Shown here in pieces: positions 28,396-36,574 of a DNA stretch of 64,000 bases. The position numbers and the translations under genes were made by a program. Each line of letters opens with the position of its first letter. Position 1 is the first letter of the stretch. The stretch is from Niallia taxi (lineage in GTDB: Bacteria; Bacillota; Bacilli; Bacillales; Cytobacillaceae), in NCBI RefSeq assembly GCF_032818155.1, contig NZ_CP102589.1:3024001-3088000 (forward strand). Direction: 5' to 3'. The notes under the pieces are model-generated. The model saw nothing but the letters and a program-made list of their open reading frames with translations. It was not told the origin of the DNA and did no database searches.

Positions 28396-28424
28396 ATTCT
28401 ATCTGGATTATTCATTTCCTGCAA
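28396..28424 (-). promoter_or_regulatory. SigA promoter of mraZ operon
   Basis: Minus strand TTGCAG (28424-28419), a 17-nt spacer and TAGAAT (28401-28396), directly upstream of the MraZ repeats. Confidence 0.7.
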
Positions 28425-28534
28425 GAGATATCCTAGTTTTTTTAAAAGCAAATTTTGCATATTCGCCTTTTATTTCGGCAGTTTTACTTATATATTGAAG
28501 TAAAATGTTTGATTTTGCCTGATAAACGCAAAAA

Positions 28535-28561
28535 AAGCTGCCCTATTTAACAGGACAGCTT
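28535..28561 (-). terminator. Intrinsic terminator after bshC
   Basis: Minus strand AAGCTGTCCTG / CAGGGCAGCTT-type hairpin followed by a run of Ts, seven bases past the bshC stop codon. Confidence 0.9.
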
Positions 28562-28567
28562 CAAATA

Positions 28568-30202
28568 TTACATTTTAACGACCTTATGTGTGCCATCAAA
28601 CTCCATTGGCAGCTTAAGTACGTCTTCAAGAAAATCTAAACCAAAATGATTTAAGAAGTAGAATACATTCCACACGCGTTCCTGAGGTATACCATCAGGT
28701 CTTATACATCGTTCAATGCGATTAAACTTACTTAAAATCACTTCATGCTTATTCTTAAGCTCCACTTCTACCTTCTTAGCAAGAAAATCAACTTGATTTT
28801 GCAGTAGACTCTCATTCTTTTTAAGAATTGGAAGCAAGCCTTTCATATCATTTGCTATCTCACCCTGTAAATCCGTGTATTTATCGGCAATATCCTGCTT
28901 TAGCTGTGTGAGCAGCAAATCCACTTTATCATTACTTACAGATGCCAAAAAGGCATTGCAGGCTTCTTCTGTACCTGATTTAATCACATCAGATAAGTCT
29001 AACCCTAGTTCCTCCAAATCAGCCTCCACACATCTTTCCAGCAAAGTAATGTTTAGACGCGGGACAATTGGCGGCATTTTGATGTTCATTTGTTCAAATG
29101 CTTGTTTTAGTTCAGCCCAATAAGCAATTTCACCAGGCCCACCTATGAATGCTAGTGTCGGAAACAGCAAATCCTGCATAATCGGTCTTGTTACCACATT
29201 ATTGCTTAGCTTATGGGGAAATTCACTGGCGATTTCCTTAAGCTCAGCAGCAGTAAAATGCACCGATTGATCCTTGCCAACAAACTGCTGCTTTTCTTCA
29301 TCAAATGTAAGCAGAATTCTCTCAGAATTGTCCTCATCATAATAGAATAAGTTAACTGGATTTTCGCTCATTTCAATAACAGTTGTATAGCCGCTTTCCT
29401 TAACCAATGATTGCTGCTTGCTGACCGCTTCACCAATTTCTTTAAATTGACTGATTTGGTTCAAGAATATTTCTTTCTCAAGCGTCCGTAAATCTTTATT
29501 TCCTGAATCGACAATAAGCAAGCCGAACTTAGAAAATAACTGCATCACTAAATAACTGAACACATCGACAAATGTCTCAGATGCTTCAGCCGCTTCCTTA
29601 ACTAGTGCAAGCAAATGCTTCGAATGCGTTGTTTCTCCATCTGCCTTAATTAGCTTCTCGGCCCAAACTTTAAAAACTTCCTTATCTAATTCGATGTCTG
29701 AAGCCATCTTTTTCTCGATTACCCTTTGCGGGTACGTTTTTCTTACCATTTTTTCACTGCCTGGCACAAACACATGATTTACTTCTAAATAATCATGATC
29801 CTCGCCCGCAATCCAGAATACAGGAATGACAGGAATTCTCAGTTCTTTTTCCTTTTTGTCTGCAAGCAGGATAATGCTGATAATTTTATGTATAGAATAT
29901 AACGGTCCTGTAAGAATACCAGCTTGCTGTCCACCAATAACAACAACACTGTTGTCCTCTCTCAAGCGAGCAATGTTTTGCTGAACTTTGTCTGATTGAG
30001 GAAATGCTCTCATATAACCAGCAATATGATCTGCCAATTCATTTCTCATGAATTGCCTTTTCTCCAGTTCCTTCACTCTTTGTTTGTAGCTCTCATTATC
30101 ACTATAAGTATAATGATAAAAATTGTTCACTTTATCGACCTGTGATAAATAATCTGTCGCAAACTGATTCCCCGCTGGTAACGAGAGATTTACCATCTCC
30201 AT
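28568..30202 (-). CDS. bshC: Bacillithiol biosynthesis cysteine-adding enzyme BshC
   Basis: Adds cysteine to glucosaminyl-malate in the last step of bacillithiol synthesis, the low-molecular-weight thiol of Bacillaceae. The 544-residue product has the family-typical Rossmann core with SVVVIGGQQAGILTGPLYSI, HKIISIILLAD and PVFWIAGEDHDYLEVNHVFV, GPGEIAYWAELKQAFE, and a C-terminal coiled-coil dimer segment (about 440-510). The ATG at 30202 follows AGGAAG. Its position next to mraZ is conserved in Bacillus. Confidence 0.96.
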   Translation of the reverse strand: MEMVNLSLPAGNQFATDYLSQVDKVNNFYHYTYSDNESYKQRVKELEKRQFMRNELADHIAGYMRAFPQSDKVQQNIARLREDNSVVVIGGQQAGILTGPLYSIHKIISIILLADKKEKELRIPVIPVFWIAGEDHDYLEVNHVFVPGSEKMVRKTYPQRVIEKKMASDIELDKEVFKVWAEKLIKADGETTHSKHLLALVKEAAEASETFVDVFSYLVMQLFSKFGLLIVDSGNKDLRTLEKEIFLNQISQFKEIGEAVSKQQSLVKESGYTTVIEMSENPVNLFYYDEDNSERILLTFDEEKQQFVGKDQSVHFTAAELKEIASEFPHKLSNNVVTRPIMQDLLFPTLAFIGGPGEIAYWAELKQAFEQMNIKMPPIVPRLNITLLERCVEADLEELGLDLSDVIKSGTEEACNAFLASVSNDKVDLLLTQLKQDIADKYTDLQGEIANDMKGLLPILKKNESLLQNQVDFLAKKVEVELKNKHEVILSKFNRIERCIRPDGIPQERVWNVFYFLNHFGLDFLEDVLKLPMEFDGTHKVVKM

Positions 30203-30323
30203 TTATGTACTTCCTTTCTTAACAAAAGTTTCAATTATTCTTTGTTTCATAAAGTCCATCGTAATAATCATTGTTTATATAATAACCTAATCTTTACATA
30301 CATAGAGAGTATAGCACTCTCCA

Positions 30324-30370
30324 TAAAAAAAAGAAAAAGACTTTGCTTAAAAATTGTCTTTTTCTTTTTC
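30324..30370. terminator. Terminator after the DUF3397 gene (A/T-rich hairpin)
   Basis: AAAAAGAAAAAGAC and GTCTTTTTCTTTTT form a long A/T-rich stem with a 15-nt loop, T-rich at both 3' ends. It separates the DUF3397 gene from bshC. Confidence 0.7.
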
Positions 30371-30383
30371 TTATGCATTTGTA

Positions 30384-30776
30384 TTATATGCCGAACTGTT
30401 TCATTACATAGTAAACGAGTCCATACGCCATCAAAAAAAGGTAAGCACAAAAAAAGAGCAGGAAATTAATTCGCCAAAATCCTCGAAAGACTTTTCGATA
30501 GACAATCTCCTGTTTCACCTTCCAATGAAGGATAACGATGAAAACACCAATAAATAGAATAACTAGTAATATATAAGATAACAGCGATTTCCCCCAAATA
30601 GAAACGATTAAAAAATGGACGGAGATAATAAAAAAAAGTGTACTGATATCTAATGCGAAGTTTACGGACAGTCTGTGTTTTTTCGTAACTTGTTTACATA
30701 GGATAAAAATTAGAAGATAGCATATAATCGGAAATGCTACGAAAAAACTGATGACAGCTGAAGTGAATTGAAACAT
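30384..30776 (-). CDS. DUF3397 membrane protein
   Basis: A 130-residue integral membrane protein with four hydrophobic segments (about residues 5-27, 38-58, 65-85 and 100-125) separated by short basic loops (CKQVTKKHRL, HWKVKQEIVYRK). The fold and position match the DUF3397 proteins found near panE/bshC in Bacillaceae; function unknown. Its ATG overlaps the panE stop codon (TAATG), so it is translationally coupled to panE. Confidence 0.75.
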   Translation of the reverse strand: MFQFTSAVISFFVAFPIICYLLIFILCKQVTKKHRLSVNFALDISTLFFIISVHFLIVSIWGKSLLSYILLVILFIGVFIVILHWKVKQEIVYRKVFRGFWRINFLLFFCAYLFLMAYGLVYYVMKQFGI

Positions 30777-31699
30777 TAAATCCCCCCTTCCCTTTCTTGC
30801 TCCTTGCCTTTAAGCATTTCATAAAATGCAGCTGATAATGGTGCATGCTTGTCCTTCTTTGTAGCCAGTGCCAATACATACCCTAAAATAGCATCAATTT
30901 CTGTCTTTCTCCCCGCCTCAAGATCCTTTAACATGGAGGATTTATTTGCACTTGTTTGTTTAATAACCTTCCAAACATACTGCTTAACAACTGCTTTTTG
31001 GTCATTATTCCATTCAAGAATTTCCGTAATTTCCTCCATAAATGGCACGAGAAGACGTTCATAATGAACATTTTCAATTAGCTTCCCATTATTGATTTCC
31101 AAGATAGTTGTCAACGTATTGACCAAGCAATTCACAACCAATTTTTTTTGCATCATCCACATTGGGTCTGTCTGCATGTGCAGCTCAAAATTCGGGATAC
31201 TGTTCTCTGTAAGCCTTTCTCCTATCCTGCTTGGACGATTTTTTCCGCAAAAAGGTAGACTAGCAATTTGGATAGAACCGACTCCAGCATGCCTAATACT
31301 CGCTCCATCAAGCTTCATCACACCATGCTCTACTATACCAACATATAATTCTTCCACAGTTAGCTCTTCTATTGCTTGTAAATGTCCCATGCCATTTTGA
31401 AGGAACAAAAGTGCACGGATGCCGTTAGATAACTTCTTCACCTGTTTCATGACAGGCTCTAGTTGATACTGCTTGACAGTAATAATAGTGAGGTCTCCTG
31501 AACCATCCCAATTTTCAAAAAGTTCTACACTGACATATTGCTTTTCCATCTTATCTCTAAGTGAAATAGTAAGTCCTTTTTCTCTTAATAAGTCTCTTTG
31601 TCTGTCAGTCCGAACATACACGGTCACTTTATGTTTTGGTGCTAGATAAGCTGCACAAAGCAAGCCGATAGCACCACCGCCGATAATGCTTATTTTCAT
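30776..31699 (-). CDS. panE: 2-dehydropantoate 2-reductase
   Basis: NADPH-dependent ketopantoate reductase family, giving pantoate for coenzyme A synthesis. The 307-residue product has an N-terminal Rossmann domain (MKISIIGGGAIGLLCAAYLA), the conserved LTIITVKQYQL and LLFLQNGMGH, the lysine/asparagine pair in KLVVNCLVNTLTTILE, and the C-terminal SSMLKDLEAGRKTEIDAILGY. B. subtilis has two paralogues (ylbQ and panE); the synteny places this one as ylbQ. It overlaps the DUF3397 gene by one base. Confidence 0.92.
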   Translation of the reverse strand: MKISIIGGGAIGLLCAAYLAPKHKVTVYVRTDRQRDLLREKGLTISLRDKMEKQYVSVELFENWDGSGDLTIITVKQYQLEPVMKQVKKLSNGIRALLFLQNGMGHLQAIEELTVEELYVGIVEHGVMKLDGASIRHAGVGSIQIASLPFCGKNRPSRIGERLTENSIPNFELHMQTDPMWMMQKKLVVNCLVNTLTTILEINNGKLIENVHYERLLVPFMEEITEILEWNNDQKAVVKQYVWKVIKQTSANKSSMLKDLEAGRKTEIDAILGYVLALATKKDKHAPLSAAFYEMLKGKEQEREGGI

Positions 31700-31859
31700 T
31701 ACAACACCTTTTTTCCCTGTATACTTAATTGTTCTGTAATATTATCTTAACATTTTCTAGCTAAATTAGTAGCGATTAAGGTAAAAGTACCTATAAATAT
31801 CCTAAGTTAGCCGTTATATAAGGGCATACGGGATACAAATTAGCTATTTAAAGGAATGT

Positions 31860-31967
31860 TTGTCCTGCCAGGATGGACAATATATGTAAGTTCATTAAAT
31901 GGCTTCTTTAGTGAACCTAGACAAACAAACCCCCTTAAACATTTTTAAATACAAAAGTTTAAAGGGG
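31860..31967. repeat. Three consecutive hairpins between panE and rsfA
   Basis: TTGTCC...GGACAA (31860-31880), GTTCATTAAA...TTTAGTGAAC (31890-31916) and CCCCTTAAAC...GTTTAAAGGGG (31931-31967). The last is the intrinsic terminator of rsfA on the minus strand. The other two are unexplained. The rest of 31700-31860 contains no gene and should hold the panE promoter. Confidence 0.55.
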
Positions 31968-31986
31968 TGATTTTATATTATGCTTG

Positions 31987-32550
31987 CTAGGCGTTTTGCT
32001 TTTTTTCCTCTTCTTTAAATACAACCATTTTTCGGGCTTTTTCCATCAATTCCACAAGAGCTTTATATGCTTCTTCCATTGTTTGCAGTTCCTTTTGAAG
32101 CTTTTGGTTCTCATTATATAGTTCACTATATTTGGCCTCAAGCTCTGCAGATCTTTCTTTCACAGCATCCGCATCGTGATGCTCCTCATACTTTAACGAT
32201 TTATCATAAATACTTTTTAAATATTGCAAAATTTCTTCGAAGTCTTTCCCCTCTTCAAGTTCAGCAGTACTTTCCTTAGCGGAAACTTCTTCAATTGGCT
32301 CTTCCACGAGAATAAAGCCTTTTTTTAACTGTTTTCGTTGGCTTTTCGCTAACTCTATAGCTGATTTATATTGTTTGCGCACATAAGAGTTCCACCGAAA
32401 CCCGCATGCAGCACTTGTTCTTGATAGTAGCTTCCCTACTTCCTCAAACGCTTGAAGCTGTGTACCACCCTCTCTAATTAAGCGTAGTACTACTTCAGCT
32501 AGCAGTATGTCCTCATCCTTTGACCAAGCATCTTGTCTTGTTGTTGTCAT
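31987..32550 (-). CDS. rsfA: Prespore-specific regulator RsfA
   Basis: Myb/SANT-like DNA-binding regulator that tunes SigF-dependent genes in the forespore of B. subtilis. The 187-residue product begins [20 protein letters not shown], a typical SANT helix with the tryptophan and acidic motif, continues [20 protein letters not shown], and has a C-terminal coiled coil (about 110-175) as in the RsfA/YlbO family. ATG at 32550 behind GGAGGGA. It has its own terminator. Confidence 0.94.
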   Translation of the reverse strand: MTTTRQDAWSKDEDILLAEVVLRLIREGGTQLQAFEEVGKLLSRTSAACGFRWNSYVRKQYKSAIELAKSQRKQLKKGFILVEEPIEEVSAKESTAELEEGKDFEEILQYLKSIYDKSLKYEEHHDADAVKERSAELEAKYSELYNENQKLQKELQTMEEAYKALVELMEKARKMVVFKEEEKKQNA

Positions 32551-32738
32551 CAGTTAAATCCCTCCTAGTGTTTTTACCATACATATGCATCTACTAGAAA
32601 AGATAGACTGATATTTGCTCTTTTAGAAAAAAAAATAATCAATATGCAGCTAGAAAGATAACTGACATGTCTTAATAGTGCTTATATTGCACCATAATGC
32701 ACTTTTATAGGGCAACTATTCCATGCAAAGCTAGTCTA

Positions 32739-33188
32739 TTAAGGCGCTAATTCCAGCTCTGATATAACTTGTATTCCTTCTCTTCTTAGCAGCGCTGTTG
32801 TAACCCCTGCACCATTACACTTAACCCCTTCAAAATTACCATTATATATTTGGCTGCTGCCACAGGATGGACTATTTTCCTTAAGAACAACTGTATTTGC
32901 TTGGAGCTTCCGCACGATTTCAAGAGTCTTATAGGCACCGGCCAAATACAGCTCTGTCACATTAATTCCGTTTTTATCTACTACGGTCGCTTTGCCATCT
33001 AGAACATCGTAGCCATTGCCTCCTTTAATTTCAGCAGGCTCCCTTGGTGTCTGAAATCCTCCTAGTAATTCTGGACAAACAGCTACCGCACGTCCGTTTT
33101 CGATTAGCTCTGTAATTTTTTCATCAAGGCTGTCTGTGCCGTTATATCTTACTTTCATTCCTGCTAAACATGAACTGACTACAATCAT
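32739..33188 (-). CDS. DUF523 protein, TudS-like [4Fe-4S] desulfidase family
   Basis: A 149-residue DUF523 protein. Relatives (TudS) use a [4Fe-4S] cluster held by three cysteines to remove sulfur from thiolated uracils. The three conserved cysteines are present: Cys7 in SSCLAGMKVRYNG, Cys38 in VAVCPELLGGFQTPRE, and Cys109 in LKENSPSCGSSQIYNG. It is the short, single-domain form. It occupies the place between rsfA and rpmF and has no B. subtilis equivalent there, where ylbP is found instead nearby. Substrate here is inference; a role in salvage or detoxification of thiopyrimidines is possible. The intervals on both sides (32551-32738 and 33189-33265) show no other gene. Confidence 0.85.
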   Translation of the reverse strand: MIVVSSCLAGMKVRYNGTDSLDEKITELIENGRAVAVCPELLGGFQTPREPAEIKGGNGYDVLDGKATVVDKNGINVTELYLAGAYKTLEIVRKLQANTVVLKENSPSCGSSQIYNGNFEGVKCNGAGVTTALLRREGIQVISELELAP

Positions 33189-33265
33189 ACCAGAAAACCC
33201 CTCCTGTAATTAGCTGCTAGGTATTTCTATTATACATAAAATAACAATTTTTTCTTAAAAAACAC

Positions 33266-33299
33266 AAAAAAGCACCAGACGATTGTCCGGTGCTTTTTT
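33266..33299. terminator. Bidirectional terminator after rpmF
   Basis: AAAAAAGCACCAGACGATTG TCCGGTGCTTTTTT has A and T runs on either side of an 11-bp stem; on the minus strand it ends the ylbN-rpmF transcript. Confidence 0.92.
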
Positions 33300-33310
33300 G
33301 AAAAGGAAAA

Positions 33311-33484
33311 TTAGTTGCTTACAACTTCTTTACCTTTGTATGTTCCGCAAGCGCTACATACGCGGTGAGCAAGTTTCATTTCACCACAGTTAGGGCATTC
33401 TACCATACCAGGCACTTGTAATTTAAAATGTGTACGACGTTTTCTTTTTGCAGTTTTAGATGTTCTTCTAAAAGGTACAGCCAT
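33311..33484 (-). CDS. rpmF: Ribosomal protein L32 (zinc-binding form)
   Basis: Small 50S subunit protein, 57 residues: [20 protein letters not shown] then a zinc ribbon with CPNCGE and CSACG. All four cysteines are present, so this is the zinc-dependent (C+) paralogue. ATG at 33484 behind AAGGAGGTG; an in-frame start three codons upstream lies inside the ribosome binding site. Together with ylbN (DUF177) it forms the widely conserved ylbN-rpmF pair. Confidence 0.97.
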   Translation of the reverse strand: MAVPFRRTSKTAKRKRRTHFKLQVPGMVECPNCGEMKLAHRVCSACGTYKGKEVVSN

Positions 33485-33583
33485 TCTTCCCACCTCCTTA
33501 AAGAGTTATTAAGAAAGTCTTGAGAGCAGATAAATCCATTCTCAGGTTTTCTTTTGTGTCCTTAGCCGTTAAGCAAGGACTGA

Positions 33584-34093
33584 TTACTCATTTTCAAAAA
33601 ATTTCGCAAGACCAGCAAGCCGAGGATCAACTTTCTCCGTCTGAACCTGCTCGTGGATAACTTCCCAATCCCTTCCGGACTGAGGAGCTCCTTCTTCTGT
33701 AATATCTTCACAGAATACTTGCATTGGTACTTCAAGCAAAAGAATTTCTTCAATAATTGGCAATACGTCAATTACATCGCCTTTTACTTGATGAACTTCC
33801 TCTTCTCCTGTTTCATATTCTGAAACATTTAAAAGGAAAGTTTCTGTCGTTTCTACATTAATTGGATAATCCACGTCTACTAAAGTACGAGAGCAAGGTA
33901 ATACTAAATGACCTTGTATTTTAAAATGAAAAGTCACTTTCTTTGAATCAATATCTGTTCTTCCTGTAATATGCATAGGAGATACACGTCTTATGGAGGA
34001 ATCAACTTCCTTAATTCCATCCACGTTTATTGTTTCATCAATAGATAATCCCTTACTTCGGTATTTTTGTAACTGGCTTAACGTCCATTTCAT
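33584..34093 (-). CDS. ylbN: DUF177 / YceD-family protein YlbN
   Basis: A 169-residue DUF177 protein. The family (YceD, YlbN) is almost always next to rpmF and has been linked to 23S rRNA accumulation or ribosome assembly in plants and bacteria. Visible features are the N-terminal MKWTLSQLQKYRSKGLSIDE, HFKIQGHLVLPCSRTLVDVD (the central conserved region with one cysteine) and DVLPIIEEILLLEVPMQVFC. ATG at 34093 follows GGGGTGA. A consensus SigA promoter lies just upstream. Confidence 0.94.
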   Translation of the reverse strand: MKWTLSQLQKYRSKGLSIDETINVDGIKEVDSSIRRVSPMHITGRTDIDSKKVTFHFKIQGHLVLPCSRTLVDVDYPINVETTETFLLNVSEYETGEEEVHQVKGDVIDVLPIIEEILLLEVPMQVFCEDITEEGAPQSGRDWEVIHEQVQTEKVDPRLAGLAKFFENE

Positions 34094-34120
34094 ATATATC
34101 ACCCCAAGGCAACAAAGGTA

Positions 34121-34149
34121 ATTATAGCTTTCATATAATTATTTGTCAA
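34121..34149 (-). promoter_or_regulatory. SigA promoter of ylbN-rpmF
   Basis: Minus strand TTGACA (34149-34144), a 17-nt spacer and TATAAT (34126-34121): a perfect consensus. It implies strong growth-linked transcription of ylbN-rpmF. The remaining 34150-34400 between ylbN and tmcAL is A+T-rich with no gene; it should contain the + strand tmcAL promoter. Confidence 0.9.
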
Positions 34150-34405
34150 TATTTTTTCTTTACACTATCTTTTTGCATTTTGTATTTCAAAATGGAATTC
34201 AAAAATACTTTTTACAAATAGTATACTGCTGTTTCTATTCTACCTAGAATAGAAGGAATTGCAACTATTCTTTCCTGTAACTTTTCCGACATATTTTAGA
34301 GGTGCTTTGCGCATCCCTTTCATATCATGTATTCTAAGATTAAAATAGTAGGTACAAACATTAGTTGCCATACTTTTTTTGAAAGAACTTTTAAGGAGAT
34401 TCAAA

Positions 34406-35614
34406 ATGAAAGCTGTTGGTATTATTGTCGAATATAATCCATTTCATAATGGACATTTACATCATATCCAAAAAGCAAAGGAATTATCAAATGCAGATAT
34501 TGTCATAGCTGTCATGAGCGGGCCGTTCCTGCAGCGTGGTGAGCCTGCTCTGCTGTCAAAATGGCATAGAGCGGAAATGGCCCTTTCTGGCGGTGTTGAC
34601 CTCGTTATTGAATTACCTTATGCGTTCAGCTCACAGCATGCTACTATATTTGCACAAGGAGCGGTACAGCTTCTCGACAGCATTGGCTGTGACGCCATCT
34701 GCTTTGGAAGCGAATCAGGGAACATCCTCGAATTTATTAATACATATTATTTATTGAATAAGAACAAGGATACATTTAATACAAGCATAAAAAAACATAT
34801 GCAGGCAGGCTCTAGTTATCCGAAAGCAATGGCAGCAACCTTCACAGAAATGACAAATATGGAGGATGTCGTGGATTTGACATTGCCAAACAATATTTTA
34901 GGCTTTGAATATGTAAAGGCAGTACTATCACGAGACTTGCCGATAGAGCTTCATACGGTACAGCGAATCAAAGCTGGCTATCATGATACGGATTTCACGT
35001 CTGACACAATCGCCAGCGCTACAAGCATACGCAAAGAAATCATGGTAGGAAACAGCCTTGAGCCTATTACACCGTATGTGAATGCTGTTACTTTAAAAAT
35101 TTTAGAAGAGTATAAACAAAGGTTTGCCATTTTTCACGAATGGGAAAAATACTGGCCATATCTTAAATTCAGACTGATGCAAATGACTACCACTGAGTTG
35201 CAGACCATTTATGAAGTGGAGGAAGGAATTGAGAATCGCATTTTGGCGACCTACGAAAAGGCGAGTTCCTTTCAAGAATTCATTTCCTTGCTTAAAACAA
35301 AGCGGTATACATGGACAAGGCTCCAGCGCATTTGTGTCCACATTCTGACAAATACAAAAAAGGAAGAAATGAACGCAAACAACACACCAGCCTATCTGCG
35401 CCTTCTTGGAAGCTCCAAACAAGGGAGAGCCTATCTGAAGGAAAGAAAAAAGGCTTTGAAACTGCCTCTTATCAGCAAACTTTCCTCGTTTCAGCATGGC
35501 CAAATAGACTTGGATGTCAGGGCAGCTTCTATTTATGCAGTAGCTGCACAAGCTCCCCATCAAAAAACGCTGTTAGCAATGGAATACAGTCAACCGCCGA
35601 TTATGATGGATTAG
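34406..35614 (+). CDS. tmcAL: tRNA(Met) cytidine acetate ligase TmcAL
   Basis: Makes N4-acetylcytidine at the wobble position of elongator tRNA(Met) using acetate and ATP, through an acetyl-adenylate. The 402-residue product begins MKAVGIIVEYNPFHNGHLHH, a nucleotidyltransferase fold with the NGHLHH motif at about residues 15-20, followed by AVMSGPFLQRGEPALLSKWH, ELPYAFSSQHATIFAQGAV and SATSIRKEI. The start is ATG 34406 after AAGGAGAT. B. subtilis ylbM. It faces ylbK; ylbL, which lies between them in B. subtilis, is absent. Confidence 0.96.
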   Translation: MKAVGIIVEYNPFHNGHLHHIQKAKELSNADIVIAVMSGPFLQRGEPALLSKWHRAEMALSGGVDLVIELPYAFSSQHATIFAQGAVQLLDSIGCDAICFGSESGNILEFINTYYLLNKNKDTFNTSIKKHMQAGSSYPKAMAATFTEMTNMEDVVDLTLPNNILGFEYVKAVLSRDLPIELHTVQRIKAGYHDTDFTSDTIASATSIRKEIMVGNSLEPITPYVNAVTLKILEEYKQRFAIFHEWEKYWPYLKFRLMQMTTTELQTIYEVEEGIENRILATYEKASSFQEFISLLKTKRYTWTRLQRICVHILTNTKKEEMNANNTPAYLRLLGSSKQGRAYLKERKKALKLPLISKLSSFQHGQIDLDVRAASIYAVAAQAPHQKTLLAMEYSQPPIMMD

Positions 35615-35622
35615 CCGAAAAG

Positions 35623-35659
35623 AAAAAAAGGAATGCCGAAATACGGTCATTCCTTTTTT
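35623..35659. terminator. Bidirectional terminator between tmcAL and ylbK
   Basis: AAAAAAAGGAATG and CATTCCTTTTTT form a symmetrical stem with A and T runs on both sides; it ends the two convergent genes. The hairpin overlaps the last codons of ylbK. Confidence 0.9.
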
Positions 35660-36438
35660 CCTTTTTTCCACTTTACGATTTCTTTTTGAATAGAGCTAAT
35701 ATGAAGTCGCGCCTCTTCCTCTCCTCTTTCAATAATTTTCTCTAAATCTGTAAATGCTTTACTGTTAAACATTTCGACTTTGGGTCGTATCATAAAGTCA
35801 CTCGCTACTTCTCGGTTATTAACAAGCTCCCGCTGCATAATGTCAATACTGCGCATGATGACATCATAAATGGAGCCTATTTCTGCATCATTGTCTACAT
35901 TTGCTACATCTACAGCAATTATTAAGTCTGCCCCCATTTCCTTCACAACAGATACAGGTATTCTGTCAATAACCCCTCCATCTACAAGGAGCCGCCCGTC
36001 CATTTTTTCCGGCACAAAAATACCAGGTATAGAAATACTGGCCCTGACAGCTTCTGCAATCGGCCCCTTTTTAAATACTACTTTTTCTCCTGACGACAAG
36101 TCTGTTGCCACGATGGCAATTGGAATATCCAATTCTTCGATGTTTTTTCCATATGTGAACAGATGAATAAGCTCCTTCACTTTATTCCCTGCTATAAAAC
36201 CCATCCTCGGCAATGTGAAGTCGAGATAGTATTTGCGTTTAAAAAACTTGGAAAGAAAGTAGAGTCTGTCAATATCACTTCCTGCCGCATACAAGGAAGC
36301 GACGATCGAGCCGATGCTGCTTCCAGCTATATAATCTATCGGAATATTGGCCTCCTTTAATATTTTTATGACTCCAATATGTGCAAATCCCCTGGCCCCG
36401 CCGGAACCGAGAGCCAATCCAATTTTTGGTCGCTTCAT
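35647..36438 (-). CDS. ylbK: Patatin-like phospholipase YlbK
   Basis: A 263-residue cytoplasmic patatin-family serine lipase (RssA/NTE type). It has the oxyanion glycine-rich loop ALGSGGARGFAHIGV (residues 9-23), the nucleophile elbow GSSIGS (Ser about 41), and the catalytic aspartate in LLVDGGVIDRIPV (about 150). Its natural lipid substrate is not known. ATG at 36438. In B. subtilis the neighbours are ylbJ and ylbL; here ylbJ is divergent on the other strand, 136 bp away. Confidence 0.93.
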   Translation of the reverse strand: MKRPKIGLALGSGGARGFAHIGVIKILKEANIPIDYIAGSSIGSIVASLYAAGSDIDRLYFLSKFFKRKYYLDFTLPRMGFIAGNKVKELIHLFTYGKNIEELDIPIAIVATDLSSGEKVVFKKGPIAEAVRASISIPGIFVPEKMDGRLLVDGGVIDRIPVSVVKEMGADLIIAVDVANVDNDAEIGSIYDVIMRSIDIMQRELVNNREVASDFMIRPKVEMFNSKAFTDLEKIIERGEEEARLHISSIQKEIVKWKKGKKE

Positions 36439-36574
36439 TGAGGAATACCCTCCAATTATTTAATTTGCTCATAGTAATCTTATGGTCTTTTTTTTCTACT
36501 TATGAGTATATTGTTTGGTAGAGGGCTATGGGACGAGTTTAGAAAAATCATTTTTTAAGGGAGGGAATATATCC

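Noticed and set aside
30242..30557. Short frames on both strands around the DUF3397 terminator
   Set aside because: They arise from the A/T-rich terminator hairpin and overlap the supported DUF3397 gene.
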